Shown in pieces: positions 36,060 through 44,865 of a stretch of DNA of 64,000 nt. Made by a program: the position numbers and the translations under genes. The notes under the pieces were generated by a model. It searched no databases and was not told the origin of the DNA. It saw nothing but the letters and a program-made list of their open reading frames with translations. The number at the start of each line of letters is the position of its first letter. The stretch's first letter is position 1. This stretch comes from Lunatimonas salinarum (GTDB lineage Bacteria; Bacteroidota; Bacteroidia; Cytophagales; Cyclobacteriaceae), in NCBI RefSeq assembly GCF_017811155.1, contig NZ_JACVCV010000003.1:124001-188000 (forward strand). Direction: 5' to 3'.

Positions 36060-36770
36060 CTATTTTTTAATAAAATACCCCCCTGTTTTTGACGCTCCTT
36101 TAAACTCAATATAACCATGCTCTTTGAGGATTTTCAAATAACGCTCTGTAGTTGCTAAGCTCTTTTTTATCAAAGAATTTAACTCGACGGCTTTTTTACC
36201 TTCTTCATTGGCTATGGTGTCGTACAAAAACTGCAACTCCAATAGTACACCCTCATTTACACCCTCAATTTTTAGATTTACACCCTCATTTACACCCTCA
36301 AGCTTGGCGTGAATCAACTGTTCCCTAAATAACTCTCCTCTTTCAGTTAAAAGATATTTTTGATTAGGATGATTCGGGTTTTTACCAAACTTCATTTTTA
36401 CAAACCCCTCTTTTTGAGCAGATTCAAGGTAGTTTTCTCGAAAATTTTTAATATCCTTTAATCCTAGAATATCCTGAATCTCACTTCGAGTCATCTCACC
36501 ATCAATCACTTTTATCAGGTTTTTCACTTCCATAGAGCTTGAGGGGAACTTGAGGGGAGGTTGGGGGGAGGTTAGGGGGTACTTGGTCGGCACTTGGTGG
36601 GCACTTGGTCGGTATAGGACGGTTCTAAAATCTTCCATTTGCTCAAAAATCGGCTCCCGAAGCTTATTCTCAAGTGAAATTGTCTGACCAAAATTATTCT
36701 GAGCCAAGACCTGGTTTTCAAAATGGTTTTTTCCGATTTTCTCCATCAAATCATTTTTGGACCAACCCAT
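36060..36770 (-). CDS. Chimeric remnant: DUF1016 tail fused to an ATPase/HTH C-terminus
   Basis: An open frame of 236 residues. Residues 1-31 (MGWSKNDLMEKI) continue a DUF1016/YhcG-type sequence whose earlier part lies upstream in a shifted frame. From about residue 38 (REPIFEQMEDFRTVLYRP), it matches the end of AlbA_2/HATPase_c_4-type regulators, followed by two winged-helix segments, EGVNEGV repeats (about 160-178) and a closing GGYFIKK. It may still make a DNA-binding protein, but the architecture says recombination product. It lies between the kinase and DUF499 genes. Confidence 0.55.
   Translation of the reverse strand: MGWSKNDLMEKIGKNHFENQVLAQNNFGQTISLENKLREPIFEQMEDFRTVLYRPSAHQVPTKYPLTSPQPPLKFPSSSMEVKNLIKVIDGEMTRSEIQDILGLKDIKNFRENYLESAQKEGFVKMKFGKNPNHPNQKYLLTERGELFREQLIHAKLEGVNEGVNLKIEGVNEGVLLELQFLYDTIANEEGKKAVELNSLIKKSLATTERYLKILKEHGYIEFKGASKTGGYFIKK
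36246..36301. repeat. Second block of 12-base EGVNEGV repeats
   Basis: Four copies of ACACCCTCA-type units in two pairs. They share the CCCTCATTT core with the block at 34077-34170, implying common ancestry of the two gene tails. Confidence 0.65.
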
Positions 36771-36976
36771 TTGCCGGGTTTTTAGAAGGTAATATTCTCT
36801 TTGGGCATCGTTTTACATTTTTCAAAAATCAATTTATTCTGGACCCATCCAATTTCTCGCACCAATGGTGCGAGTTTTTGATTGTCTTTATAGACTTCAT
36901 AAAATGTCTTCATCCGCCAAATATTTGAAGTCGAAAAACCCCGAATACCGGGAAATTCCAGTTGCAGATTCTCTAA
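36678..36976 (-). pseudogene. DUF1016 (YhcG-type) gene fragment with a frameshift
   Basis: Reading leftward from the DUF499 stop: FPGIRGFSTSNIWRMKTFYE, then LAPLVREIGWVQNKLIFEKCK, typical of DUF1016 N-terminal domains. At 36811-36814 a run of four T (A on the coding strand) where five would keep frame shifts reading; the next frame continues DAQREYYLLKTRQMGWSK without loss of similarity. The start of the gene is missing, cut at the DUF499 stop. DUF1016 proteins are predicted PD-(D/E)xK-linked factors often found in defence islands. Confidence 0.7.
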
Positions 36977-36979
36977 CCT

Positions 36980-39900
36980 TTAGTCTTCTTCTCCGAAATC
37001 CAAGCCCAATTGCTTCGCTGCTTCTCTCGCTGACTTGTATTGCTGTTTACTTTCGTCAATTGGGCTGGCAACTGTGGACTTAATTTTAAATTTTACCTCT
37101 ATTTCAATCTTGTTTCCATTCATGGCGAATGGTGTGATGAAATAGTTGAATAGTTCCGTGTAGCGTTCTAAGGGAACACTACCGCTCACCGTGATAGACT
37201 TGAATTGTTTTATGCCTACATTCGAGTCAACAGCTTTTGCCCCCAGGGGTTCGAAAGGAGGTTCACTGACTCCTGAAACTGATGTATCGGAATTAGTCGC
37301 TAACGTATTAATTGTTTGAGTTATATCCTTAGGGGATGGTTTTAAGCTTTTATCCACCAACCAATAGGTGACGTCATTGACATCAAAGAATGGAATGGTT
37401 TCTTGAAAATAGTACCTTGTAAAGTCTTTCCCATCCCCTGTTGCAATACAGTACTCACCGTTTGTACAATACTTTTGTAAGCTTCTAGCAACTGCCTCAG
37501 CTCCCGTAATCATAGGCTTGTCATCAAAGCGCAGGAATGCCTCATAGATGTCCTTTGCTTTAATAGCTTGTTCGGGTACTGGAAGCAGATTGTTGTTTCT
37601 TAAAGTTCCTAAGCCAACAGATTCTAATAACCATTCTTCTTCCTTCAAGGATTCGACAATAATGGTATTGATTTGGGTGTCTATACTATCTTTGAACTGA
37701 CGAATTTGAAGAACATCCGAACCATTTTTAGCTGAAAACTTGGTAACAATGGAATAGGCTGCTACAATTGACGATTCCGAGCTTTTGGAGGCTTCATCCA
37801 TGCGTTTTCGAAGGTCTGCTTTCTGCTCTTGCTCCAATTGATTAGTATACTCGGCACTTATTTTTTGACAGGCTAGATATTCCCGAACATCTGATTGTAG
37901 TCTTCCAATACCTAATTCAGAACACACCATGAAAAGGAGTGTATTTCTGTAAATCCGCTCACTATTTCCTTTTTTGGTGGCAATCTTCTGGATCAATGGG
38001 AGCGTATTGCCATTGATCCCGTTAGGGTTGGCTAAATGATTTGGGCTTAAGATTAAGAGCGTTGGTTTTTGCTGTTCAGGAATGTCTTCTGCCGGATTTA
38101 CCAGAACATTGAATGCGTGAACATTCTTGCTTTTCTGATGCAGGCGGTTGATAATTTCGGCATGGATGTCTTCTGTTTTTACATCGCTCTTTGCCTGATT
38201 AATCAGGATATTGATGTTGGGTTTGGTATGGAACCAATACCGTTTTCCTGAACTGGAAGATTGAGCATAGTACAGGTAGTATGCATTACTTTCCAATTCA
38301 TCCAAAGCCCCATTTACACTATTGTGGTTAAAGCCGTGTGGAACAAGAAGATTCAATTTGAGTTCTGGCACGGAGATACCCTTATTGGTTCCTTCGCTAC
38401 CAAACGAGTTCATTAAAATGACTGAAGCAATGCTTTGCGTCAAGTACCAATCACCATATTCTTTCTTATTGCTATCTATCTTAAAAGCATTGGATGAAGA
38501 ACCTGCTGCATCCGCTGAAATCACGGAATCATAACCATTTCCGTAAAGCTTTTTTAATTGGCCGGAAAGAGCATCCAAGTTGGCGAAATTTACCACACCC
38601 GTATGTATCATGGCGTTGCCGCCAGGAAGTGATTGCTGACGTTTCCATAAGTCACTTACTATGGAAGCCAGCAATCGCAAGACTCCCCTTGTACGCTGAA
38701 AATCATGATGGCTTGCCCAGCGGATTCTGAACACATCAATTAATTCCGGATGGAAAGGGTAGGATTTTAAAATCTTCTGCTTGTACTCCGATTTGTTAGC
38801 ATTGGGGGGAAGCTCTGACCAATACTCCTGATACATGCTCATGTATTGATCGGCAATTGACTCAATGGTCTTTGCATCTCCAATGTCTTCAAACAAACGC
38901 CTTCTGATAACTTCATAGATTTCCTCATCCGCAACGGGCTGGGTATCTGCACCTACTCGACTCACTCGCTTTTGTAAGGAACTCAATATGGCTTGTGCTT
39001 CGGGAGTGTTACCTACTTCCTGCACACTCGCAGGAAGCGTAATCACAGCCACACAGTTGTTAGTGCCTGAGACTGCTTCAGTCAGTTCCTGCATAAAGCT
39101 GATGGTTTGATCTGCCAAACTGCTGTTTCCCGCTTTTCTTGCTGATGCCTTCACGCAATAATCAGCTAACTCATCCACCAATATCAAGGCAGGTTTGCAT
39201 TGTGCCAATACTTGCTTGAATATACCTGCAGGGGCAATCAATTGCTCGTCATTTTTTCGCACTAACTCATACGCCGGTTTGCCGCCTAATTGGTAGGCTA
39301 ACTCTCCCCAAATGGTTTGGATATGCACGCCATCCTCTGCCTGTCTTCCATTAGCAGGGTCGTTGGTGGTATTGGTGAATACTGCGATGTTGGCAAAATC
39401 AAACTCCGGAGCTCCTGTGTAGGCCAACAAGTCTTTGGTATAGTTGGATTTGATGGCGTTTTTACCCCACTTGCTTAGGTGATACAGTGAAATCAAGGTG
39501 TGAGTTTTTCCTCCACCGAAACCTGTTTGTAGTGAAATGACACGGTTCTCAGCATCCTCTTTTCCATTCAAGCCTTTCAATACAGTTTTTGCCACATTCT
39601 TTAAGCCTGCAGTAAAGTAGGTTTTAGAAAAGAACACACCAGGGTTGCTATAAATCTCACGTCCATTACCCAGCGCTACTTCCGCAAGATTGGCAGCAAA
39701 TATAGACTCATCTAATCGGCCTTGTTTGATATCCATGTGCGGAGTAACTACCCGGAACCATGGAATCAATGCGCCATGTTCAAGCGGTGGGTTTTTCTTT
39801 GTCGCAAGCTTTGTGATGGATTGTTCTTCCTTGGCTTCTTGCAGTGATGCCAATGCCTCTTCCAATTCATCCATTTTTAGCGAGCGGGCAATGCTCTTCA

Positions 39901-40273
39901 TGTTGATGAAGGTTTCTGCAAACTCGTCTTCACTGATTTCTTGAAAATGAGCCAGCTTGTTGCGGACATCATAGATGGTTTCCAAACGGGTTGCCAACTT
40001 GTTAGTGTCCTTACCAAAATCAGCACGTATCAGGTCTTTGTACTTTAAGGCAAAACTTTTGAGGTAGGGGTAGTCTATCAAAGCCTCCGGTGAAGAGCCT
40101 GATTTTAAGCCTTGATTCCAGTTGTCTTTCTGTTGCGGATATAATGCCTCCACAAACCATGCAGGCCATTTATCCCCTGCTTCATTGGTGAGTATTGCCA
40201 CCACATATGGACGAAAGGCTTCTATGAATAGCCCAAAAGCTTTGAAAAGATTATCCTGTTGTATCTGCTTCAT
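36980..40273 (-). CDS. DUF499 P-loop ATPase with N-terminal HEPN domain
   Basis: A 1097-residue ATPase. Residues 1-130 resemble a Swt1-type HEPN domain, with the Rx4H motif RNKLAH at 104-109. The DUF499 core has Walker A GFGGGKTH (251-258) and Walker B ILVDELADY near 380, plus a conserved NPGVFFSKTYFT lead-in. DUF499 proteins are related to BrxC/PglY of BREX and are found beside DUF1156 methylases in defence loci. They likely power target recognition or modification. It is the last intact gene of the operon, 45 bases after the DUF4143 gene. Confidence 0.88.
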   Translation of the reverse strand: MKQIQQDNLFKAFGLFIEAFRPYVVAILTNEAGDKWPAWFVEALYPQQKDNWNQGLKSGSSPEALIDYPYLKSFALKYKDLIRADFGKDTNKLATRLETIYDVRNKLAHFQEISEDEFAETFINMKSIARSLKMDELEEALASLQEAKEEQSITKLATKKNPPLEHGALIPWFRVVTPHMDIKQGRLDESIFAANLAEVALGNGREIYSNPGVFFSKTYFTAGLKNVAKTVLKGLNGKEDAENRVISLQTGFGGGKTHTLISLYHLSKWGKNAIKSNYTKDLLAYTGAPEFDFANIAVFTNTTNDPANGRQAEDGVHIQTIWGELAYQLGGKPAYELVRKNDEQLIAPAGIFKQVLAQCKPALILVDELADYCVKASARKAGNSSLADQTISFMQELTEAVSGTNNCVAVITLPASVQEVGNTPEAQAILSSLQKRVSRVGADTQPVADEEIYEVIRRRLFEDIGDAKTIESIADQYMSMYQEYWSELPPNANKSEYKQKILKSYPFHPELIDVFRIRWASHHDFQRTRGVLRLLASIVSDLWKRQQSLPGGNAMIHTGVVNFANLDALSGQLKKLYGNGYDSVISADAAGSSSNAFKIDSNKKEYGDWYLTQSIASVILMNSFGSEGTNKGISVPELKLNLLVPHGFNHNSVNGALDELESNAYYLYYAQSSSSGKRYWFHTKPNINILINQAKSDVKTEDIHAEIINRLHQKSKNVHAFNVLVNPAEDIPEQQKPTLLILSPNHLANPNGINGNTLPLIQKIATKKGNSERIYRNTLLFMVCSELGIGRLQSDVREYLACQKISAEYTNQLEQEQKADLRKRMDEASKSSESSIVAAYSIVTKFSAKNGSDVLQIRQFKDSIDTQINTIIVESLKEEEWLLESVGLGTLRNNNLLPVPEQAIKAKDIYEAFLRFDDKPMITGAEAVARSLQKYCTNGEYCIATGDGKDFTRYYFQETIPFFDVNDVTYWLVDKSLKPSPKDITQTINTLATNSDTSVSGVSEPPFEPLGAKAVDSNVGIKQFKSITVSGSVPLERYTELFNYFITPFAMNGNKIEIEVKFKIKSTVASPIDESKQQYKSAREAAKQLGLDFGEED

Positions 40274-40318
40274 GATGTTATCCTGCGTTATTCAACTAAA
40301 TGGGTTTGAATTCGATTC

Positions 40319-41809
40319 TTATCGAAGAATCAATAAATCCTTTAATGGAATCGAAATAATACGCTCGTCATTACTTTCTACCTGATTCTTAGTCACGAGG
40401 ATCCCAAAGGGGGCACGGTTAATTGACTGGTCAATGAACCGCTTCAAACCTTTATAATGATCTTCTTTGATGGTATTGCGGTATTTCACTTCTATCGGAA
40501 TGCGCTGATCGCCCAGCGTGATCACAAAATCTACCTCAGGGTCTTTTCCCTTACCAGGTAAGTGTGCTAAATCTAGACCACTAATGCTTGAAAACAAGGC
40601 GCCTACTACACTCTCTGCCAGGTATCCTGCAATCGTCGCTACATCCTGATTGTTGTCAGCATTGTCAAATTCAAGTGGTATATGCTCTTGCAGCCAACTT
40701 GCCCGCAAGCCGTGATCCGCCAGACAAATTTTTGGATCATTTTTTTTCTTTTTAAGCCTGATTTCCAGTGGCTGCACCAGGCGTATCAGTAACGTATCAC
40801 TTAAAAATTTAAGGTAGGTTCTAACTCTCTGGGTCCCAATATTAGCATTTAAAACAGTTTGAATTTCTTGCGTAAGCTTGGTAATGGAAGGGGTCTGACC
40901 AGCATAGCGGCAGCATAGTCTGAACAGTTCTTCCAATAACTGCGGATCTCTTTTACGTCCTTTTTCACCCAAGCGTAAATCATGCTGTATGACCCGTTTG
41001 ATAACCGTCTCGTTCAACTGGTCGGCTACCAACTCCCAAGGGGCCTTCGCACTGAGATGCGCAATAGGGTAAGCACCCCGATCTGAAAAGGCTTGGAAGG
41101 CCTCTTCAATAAATAGGTGGTTTTTTTCCGCATAATCTGTCAACCCCAACCAAAAGTCTTTTTGTTTCAATCGGGACACACCATTATCTGGCAAAAAAGG
41201 TTCGGGAGAAGCTAATTTCCGAATTTTTCCAATTTCGGTGAGGCTCAGGGTACCTACTTCTATGGTGTTGATTCTTCCTGCCAGACTGTCTCTTCCCATC
41301 TCTATTCGTAAAGCAGAACTTCCCGTAACAACAGAGGTAGCGGTATTATGATCTACCAAGAACTTCAATTGGGTGCTCCAATCGTCTAAATTCTGAATCT
41401 CATCAAAAAATAAATAGCACTCGGAACCACCCGAAGCGATGTTGTTAAGGGTACTTTCCAGAATGTTATTTTCATACCAGGTGACCAAGCTCAGTACAGG
41501 GTCTTTACCAATTCTGAATGCTTCGATATCGTCAAATTGTATGCGAAGAATATGTTTGGGATCAACCCCATTTGCCAATAAATCCGATATCACGTGCATA
41601 CATGCGGTGGTTTTTCCGATTTGCCTGGAACCTCTGACTACCGTTATGGGCGCTAATTTGTATTCAAATCGCCGTTCAATCTGTCCTACTAAATGCCTTC
41701 TGGTCTCAGGGAGCTGCTCCATGGCGTTGCCTTTCCACCAAGGATTCATTTGATGCAGCGAAGCGATCGTATTGATGCCAATACCTTGAATTTCTTGCCT
41801 TTTCTTCAT
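40319..41809 (-). CDS. AAA_14/DUF4143 ATPase with PD-(D/E)xK-like C-terminus
   Basis: A 496-residue protein. The AAA_14 domain has Walker A GSRQIGKT (60-67) and Walker B YLFFDEIQNL. A winged-helix region follows (LFRLCCRYAGQTPSITKLTQ), then DUF4143, where PEVDFVITLGDQRIPIEVKY has the D-x(n)-ExK pattern of a nuclease fold. Such proteins are usually solitary and of unknown function. Here the start overlaps the methylase stop by 4 bases, so it is translated as part of the operon. It splits the methylase and DUF499 genes, which are usually adjacent. Confidence 0.88.
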   Translation of the reverse strand: MKKRQEIQGIGINTIASLHQMNPWWKGNAMEQLPETRRHLVGQIERRFEYKLAPITVVRGSRQIGKTTACMHVISDLLANGVDPKHILRIQFDDIEAFRIGKDPVLSLVTWYENNILESTLNNIASGGSECYLFFDEIQNLDDWSTQLKFLVDHNTATSVVTGSSALRIEMGRDSLAGRINTIEVGTLSLTEIGKIRKLASPEPFLPDNGVSRLKQKDFWLGLTDYAEKNHLFIEEAFQAFSDRGAYPIAHLSAKAPWELVADQLNETVIKRVIQHDLRLGEKGRKRDPQLLEELFRLCCRYAGQTPSITKLTQEIQTVLNANIGTQRVRTYLKFLSDTLLIRLVQPLEIRLKKKKNDPKICLADHGLRASWLQEHIPLEFDNADNNQDVATIAGYLAESVVGALFSSISGLDLAHLPGKGKDPEVDFVITLGDQRIPIEVKYRNTIKEDHYKGLKRFIDQSINRAPFGILVTKNQVESNDERIISIPLKDLLILR

Positions 41810-44800
41810 TCAAACAGGTTGGTTTGAGGTGTCTTTTCCTTCTGAGCCGTAGCACTCTCACGAATCAAGCTCTCTTTGTTGGTGATTAAGCCGGTGGCTT
41901 GCTTATGGTCTTCACTGCCACCGGGCAATATCTCGCAAAGCGAGGTAAGTACCCGCCAAAACGGACTGTCAGGATTAGACGCTACCCGATAGATAAATTC
42001 CAACAGATTGCCCCGATTGCTGCCTTGGTAGAGGTGCATGGCACGGTGTACCTTGTCTATTAAATGACTGCCAGTTTTGTCTCCTAAATTTTTGCTTGCG
42101 GTCAGGCGTTCTTTAAAGCCACCCAAGGCTTGCTTGTTGCCGTTTTTAATGAGGATGTGATCGGTAAACAACTCCTGTACATTGATACTGAGACCGACAC
42201 GACTGAACTTGGCGGCATCATCAAACTCACTTTCTGCAAAGCCATAGAGTTGTAACCAGCCAATGTAGAATTTGGTGAAATCATCGCCATCAAAACCTTT
42301 AAGTAGGGCATTAAAAGCTGACTCACGGGCCATTTCCAATAGCTCTGCTACGGTCACCTCACTACCATCTGCTTTCTCTACTTTTTCGTATTTACCAAAC
42401 TCACTCACAGCCTGCCCAAAGCAAGCGGTTAACAAATCTGCTCCTCTAAAGCCCAAGCGGTAGAGTTCTTCTACCTCCTTGGCCACTGTTTTTTCAATGG
42501 CTTTTTTGACTTCCCGGTATTCGCCATAGCCTTGGCGTTGGGATGGTTTTGCTGAAACGGTCACTGAAGAAGAGAGAAAGGATTTATCCGTTTTTAAAGC
42601 TCCGGTAATTTCTGTATCTGTTGCCCAACTTCCGGTAATGTTCATTCTTGCGCCCAAAATTGAATTACACAATGTTGTCCAAGCCTCTGTACTCTGATGC
42701 GCAAACATGATGCTTACCAAGTCTGAAGTTTGGTGCTCAATCGCATCAAAAATTTGAAGCAGCTTGTTTTCAAAATGATTTTTTGCATCATCTGAATTTC
42801 CACTATGATGGTGTTTCAATGCTGTACATTCCTCGGTTTTAGGGGTTAGAGGAGTTGCAAAGTTTAATGGATAAATGTTACCTAAAGTTCTCTTTAACCA
42901 TACGTAGAAAAAATCAGAAATATCGGCATATGCTATGGCGTCATAATATGGTGGGTCAGTTACTACCGAATTAATGGATTTATCAGTGAATTGACTTTTT
43001 TCACCGCTAGAAGCATTTATTAAGTTGGAATAAAAAACGGAGTTTTCTGATTCTAAATATTTAAGTACAAAAAATAGTTGACCGTTAGCAGCACCACTCA
43101 AATCACTGAAAACATTCATTTCAGGGTAATCAAAGATCATTGGAATTGCCTGTCTACCAAATGGATGTTCAACAGTTTCTTGAAGAACATGCCAAACACC
43201 AAAAGCCGTACTTCGAGCTATTATTCTATCAATCAAAATTGATAAGTAAACAACTATAGCTTTGTTATACTCATCTTTCGTGTTAAAGCTTTCGCTAATT
43301 TGGTTGCACTTATAAACGATTTCATTCAATACATGTGCCTGTCTATTGTTAAATAAATCGCCCCATTTTGAAACACCCCAAGTACAAGAGGGCAATGCCT
43401 GAGTATATTTTACAGGCATTGGTTCTTTAGGGCTATCCTCTGGTTGATTTAGCTGATTTGAGACAAGGATTTCTTCTTGATTTGGAAGTCTAAAAATTCG
43501 ACCATTTTCTTCATCAACAACGACTGCCAATATTTTTTCTTTCGACTTCCCCTCAATAAATTGTTTTTTGAGTGTTTTAACATCAGTAGTATTCCCACAA
43601 CATGGACAAGACATATTTCCTCTTGAAACCCACCCGTCTATATCTATCTTTCCTTTACTAATTTTGAATGAAATAGACTTACCTTCAATTATGGGCTTTA
43701 AATGTGTCCAATTGGATTCAGAAGAACCTCTTCTTTTGGAAAGATAGAATTGTTTTAATAATGGAACTTCCGCACCACAGCTTGGATTGCTGCAGTATCC
43801 GGTTTTTGCCCAATAGTAAACGACCGGCTTCTTTCCACTACTATCAGCCGGGTAGAGATGCCCAATTTCCTTTTCGGTTTCAGCCAATAGCTTTTTGGCA
43901 TAAAACTCCACATCAAAGCTCAAGCGGTTGGGAATGCGCACGCCTGTGGCTGCACCCGCTGTGTAGGTAAGCCATTCGTTGGGTATGGTTTTCAGGGTTT
44001 CTTCTCCATAGAGTTTTACAAACTCAGCATTGGAGTAGGTAATGGGTTTTCCGTACTTCTGAGGAAATTCCAGGCTGCCTTTTTGAATGATATGTGCTAC
44101 CGGGTTAATGTCGTTTCCATAGGTTTTGCAACCCAATCTGGCGGCTTCCAACGGAATGGCACCACCACCTGCAAAGGGGTCAAATACCTTGGGCATTTTG
44201 TCTTGGAAGGCATCTATTGCTAGGTGCAAGGCAGTTTCTTTGGCCTTTACTTCCTCCATTTCCAAATGGCGGTCGGCTAAGCTGTAAAGCGAATTTTCGG
44301 CATCCTTAATAGCCTTGTAAGCAGCATCAAAGTCTGACAACAACTCATTGGCTGTTTTGCCCGAAGTGGCATTGTGCGCTACCCAAATCAGCTTGCGGGC
44401 TTTGCCAATAATGGTATCATCGTTTTTATTGTCCCACTTGATGAGGCTGGCATCAGAAAGCATGTCTTTGGCTGCTGCCGATTTTCCTTGCTTCGTGGCC
44501 TGAATGTATTTATCCGAAAACTTTCCGATGAACATCATCAACCTGTTCCGCAGGGTATCTTCCATCCGGTCAATGGCTGAGGTATAGGGGATGTCATCAT
44601 AAGGCTTGTAAGGATCGAGGTTGTTATCCTGTCTGCCCAATAGCAACTTCACTGCATCCCTAAATGCCTGTGGGCAATGATCATCCTCCGGGTCGGGCAC
44701 CAAGCTTGCAAAAACCACGGCCCGACAAACTGGTAACGGTCTTCTTGCCCACCAAAGGTGCAGCGTAGAAATATGCCCATGCCTGATGGATTTGTCACGT

Positions 44801-44865
44801 ACACTTTCAGCCGATATTTCTTTGATCGGCATGGCTACTTCTATGAGTTTTTTGGCTTGGGTCAT
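41806..44865 (-). CDS. DUF1156 DNA methyltransferase
   Basis: A 1019-residue predicted N6-adenine or N4-cytosine methylase. The N-terminal DUF1156 motif is IRHGHISTLHLWWARRP (28-44). The SAM-binding motif is FDPFAGGGA (228-236), and the catalytic motif is TDPPYYDAIAY near residue 635. Two cysteine pairs (CSNPSC, CPCC) near 375 and 435 suggest zinc ribbons. DUF1156 methylases partner DUF499 ATPases in phage defence, modifying host DNA. The stop and start overlap both neighbours by 4 bases. Confidence 0.92.
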   Translation of the reverse strand: MTQAKKLIEVAMPIKEISAESVRDKSIRHGHISTLHLWWARRPLPVCRAVVFASLVPDPEDDHCPQAFRDAVKLLLGRQDNNLDPYKPYDDIPYTSAIDRMEDTLRNRLMMFIGKFSDKYIQATKQGKSAAAKDMLSDASLIKWDNKNDDTIIGKARKLIWVAHNATSGKTANELLSDFDAAYKAIKDAENSLYSLADRHLEMEEVKAKETALHLAIDAFQDKMPKVFDPFAGGGAIPLEAARLGCKTYGNDINPVAHIIQKGSLEFPQKYGKPITYSNAEFVKLYGEETLKTIPNEWLTYTAGAATGVRIPNRLSFDVEFYAKKLLAETEKEIGHLYPADSSGKKPVVYYWAKTGYCSNPSCGAEVPLLKQFYLSKRRGSSESNWTHLKPIIEGKSISFKISKGKIDIDGWVSRGNMSCPCCGNTTDVKTLKKQFIEGKSKEKILAVVVDEENGRIFRLPNQEEILVSNQLNQPEDSPKEPMPVKYTQALPSCTWGVSKWGDLFNNRQAHVLNEIVYKCNQISESFNTKDEYNKAIVVYLSILIDRIIARSTAFGVWHVLQETVEHPFGRQAIPMIFDYPEMNVFSDLSGAANGQLFFVLKYLESENSVFYSNLINASSGEKSQFTDKSINSVVTDPPYYDAIAYADISDFFYVWLKRTLGNIYPLNFATPLTPKTEECTALKHHHSGNSDDAKNHFENKLLQIFDAIEHQTSDLVSIMFAHQSTEAWTTLCNSILGARMNITGSWATDTEITGALKTDKSFLSSSVTVSAKPSQRQGYGEYREVKKAIEKTVAKEVEELYRLGFRGADLLTACFGQAVSEFGKYEKVEKADGSEVTVAELLEMARESAFNALLKGFDGDDFTKFYIGWLQLYGFAESEFDDAAKFSRVGLSINVQELFTDHILIKNGNKQALGGFKERLTASKNLGDKTGSHLIDKVHRAMHLYQGSNRGNLLEFIYRVASNPDSPFWRVLTSLCEILPGGSEDHKQATGLITNKESLIRESATAQKEKTPQTNLFE

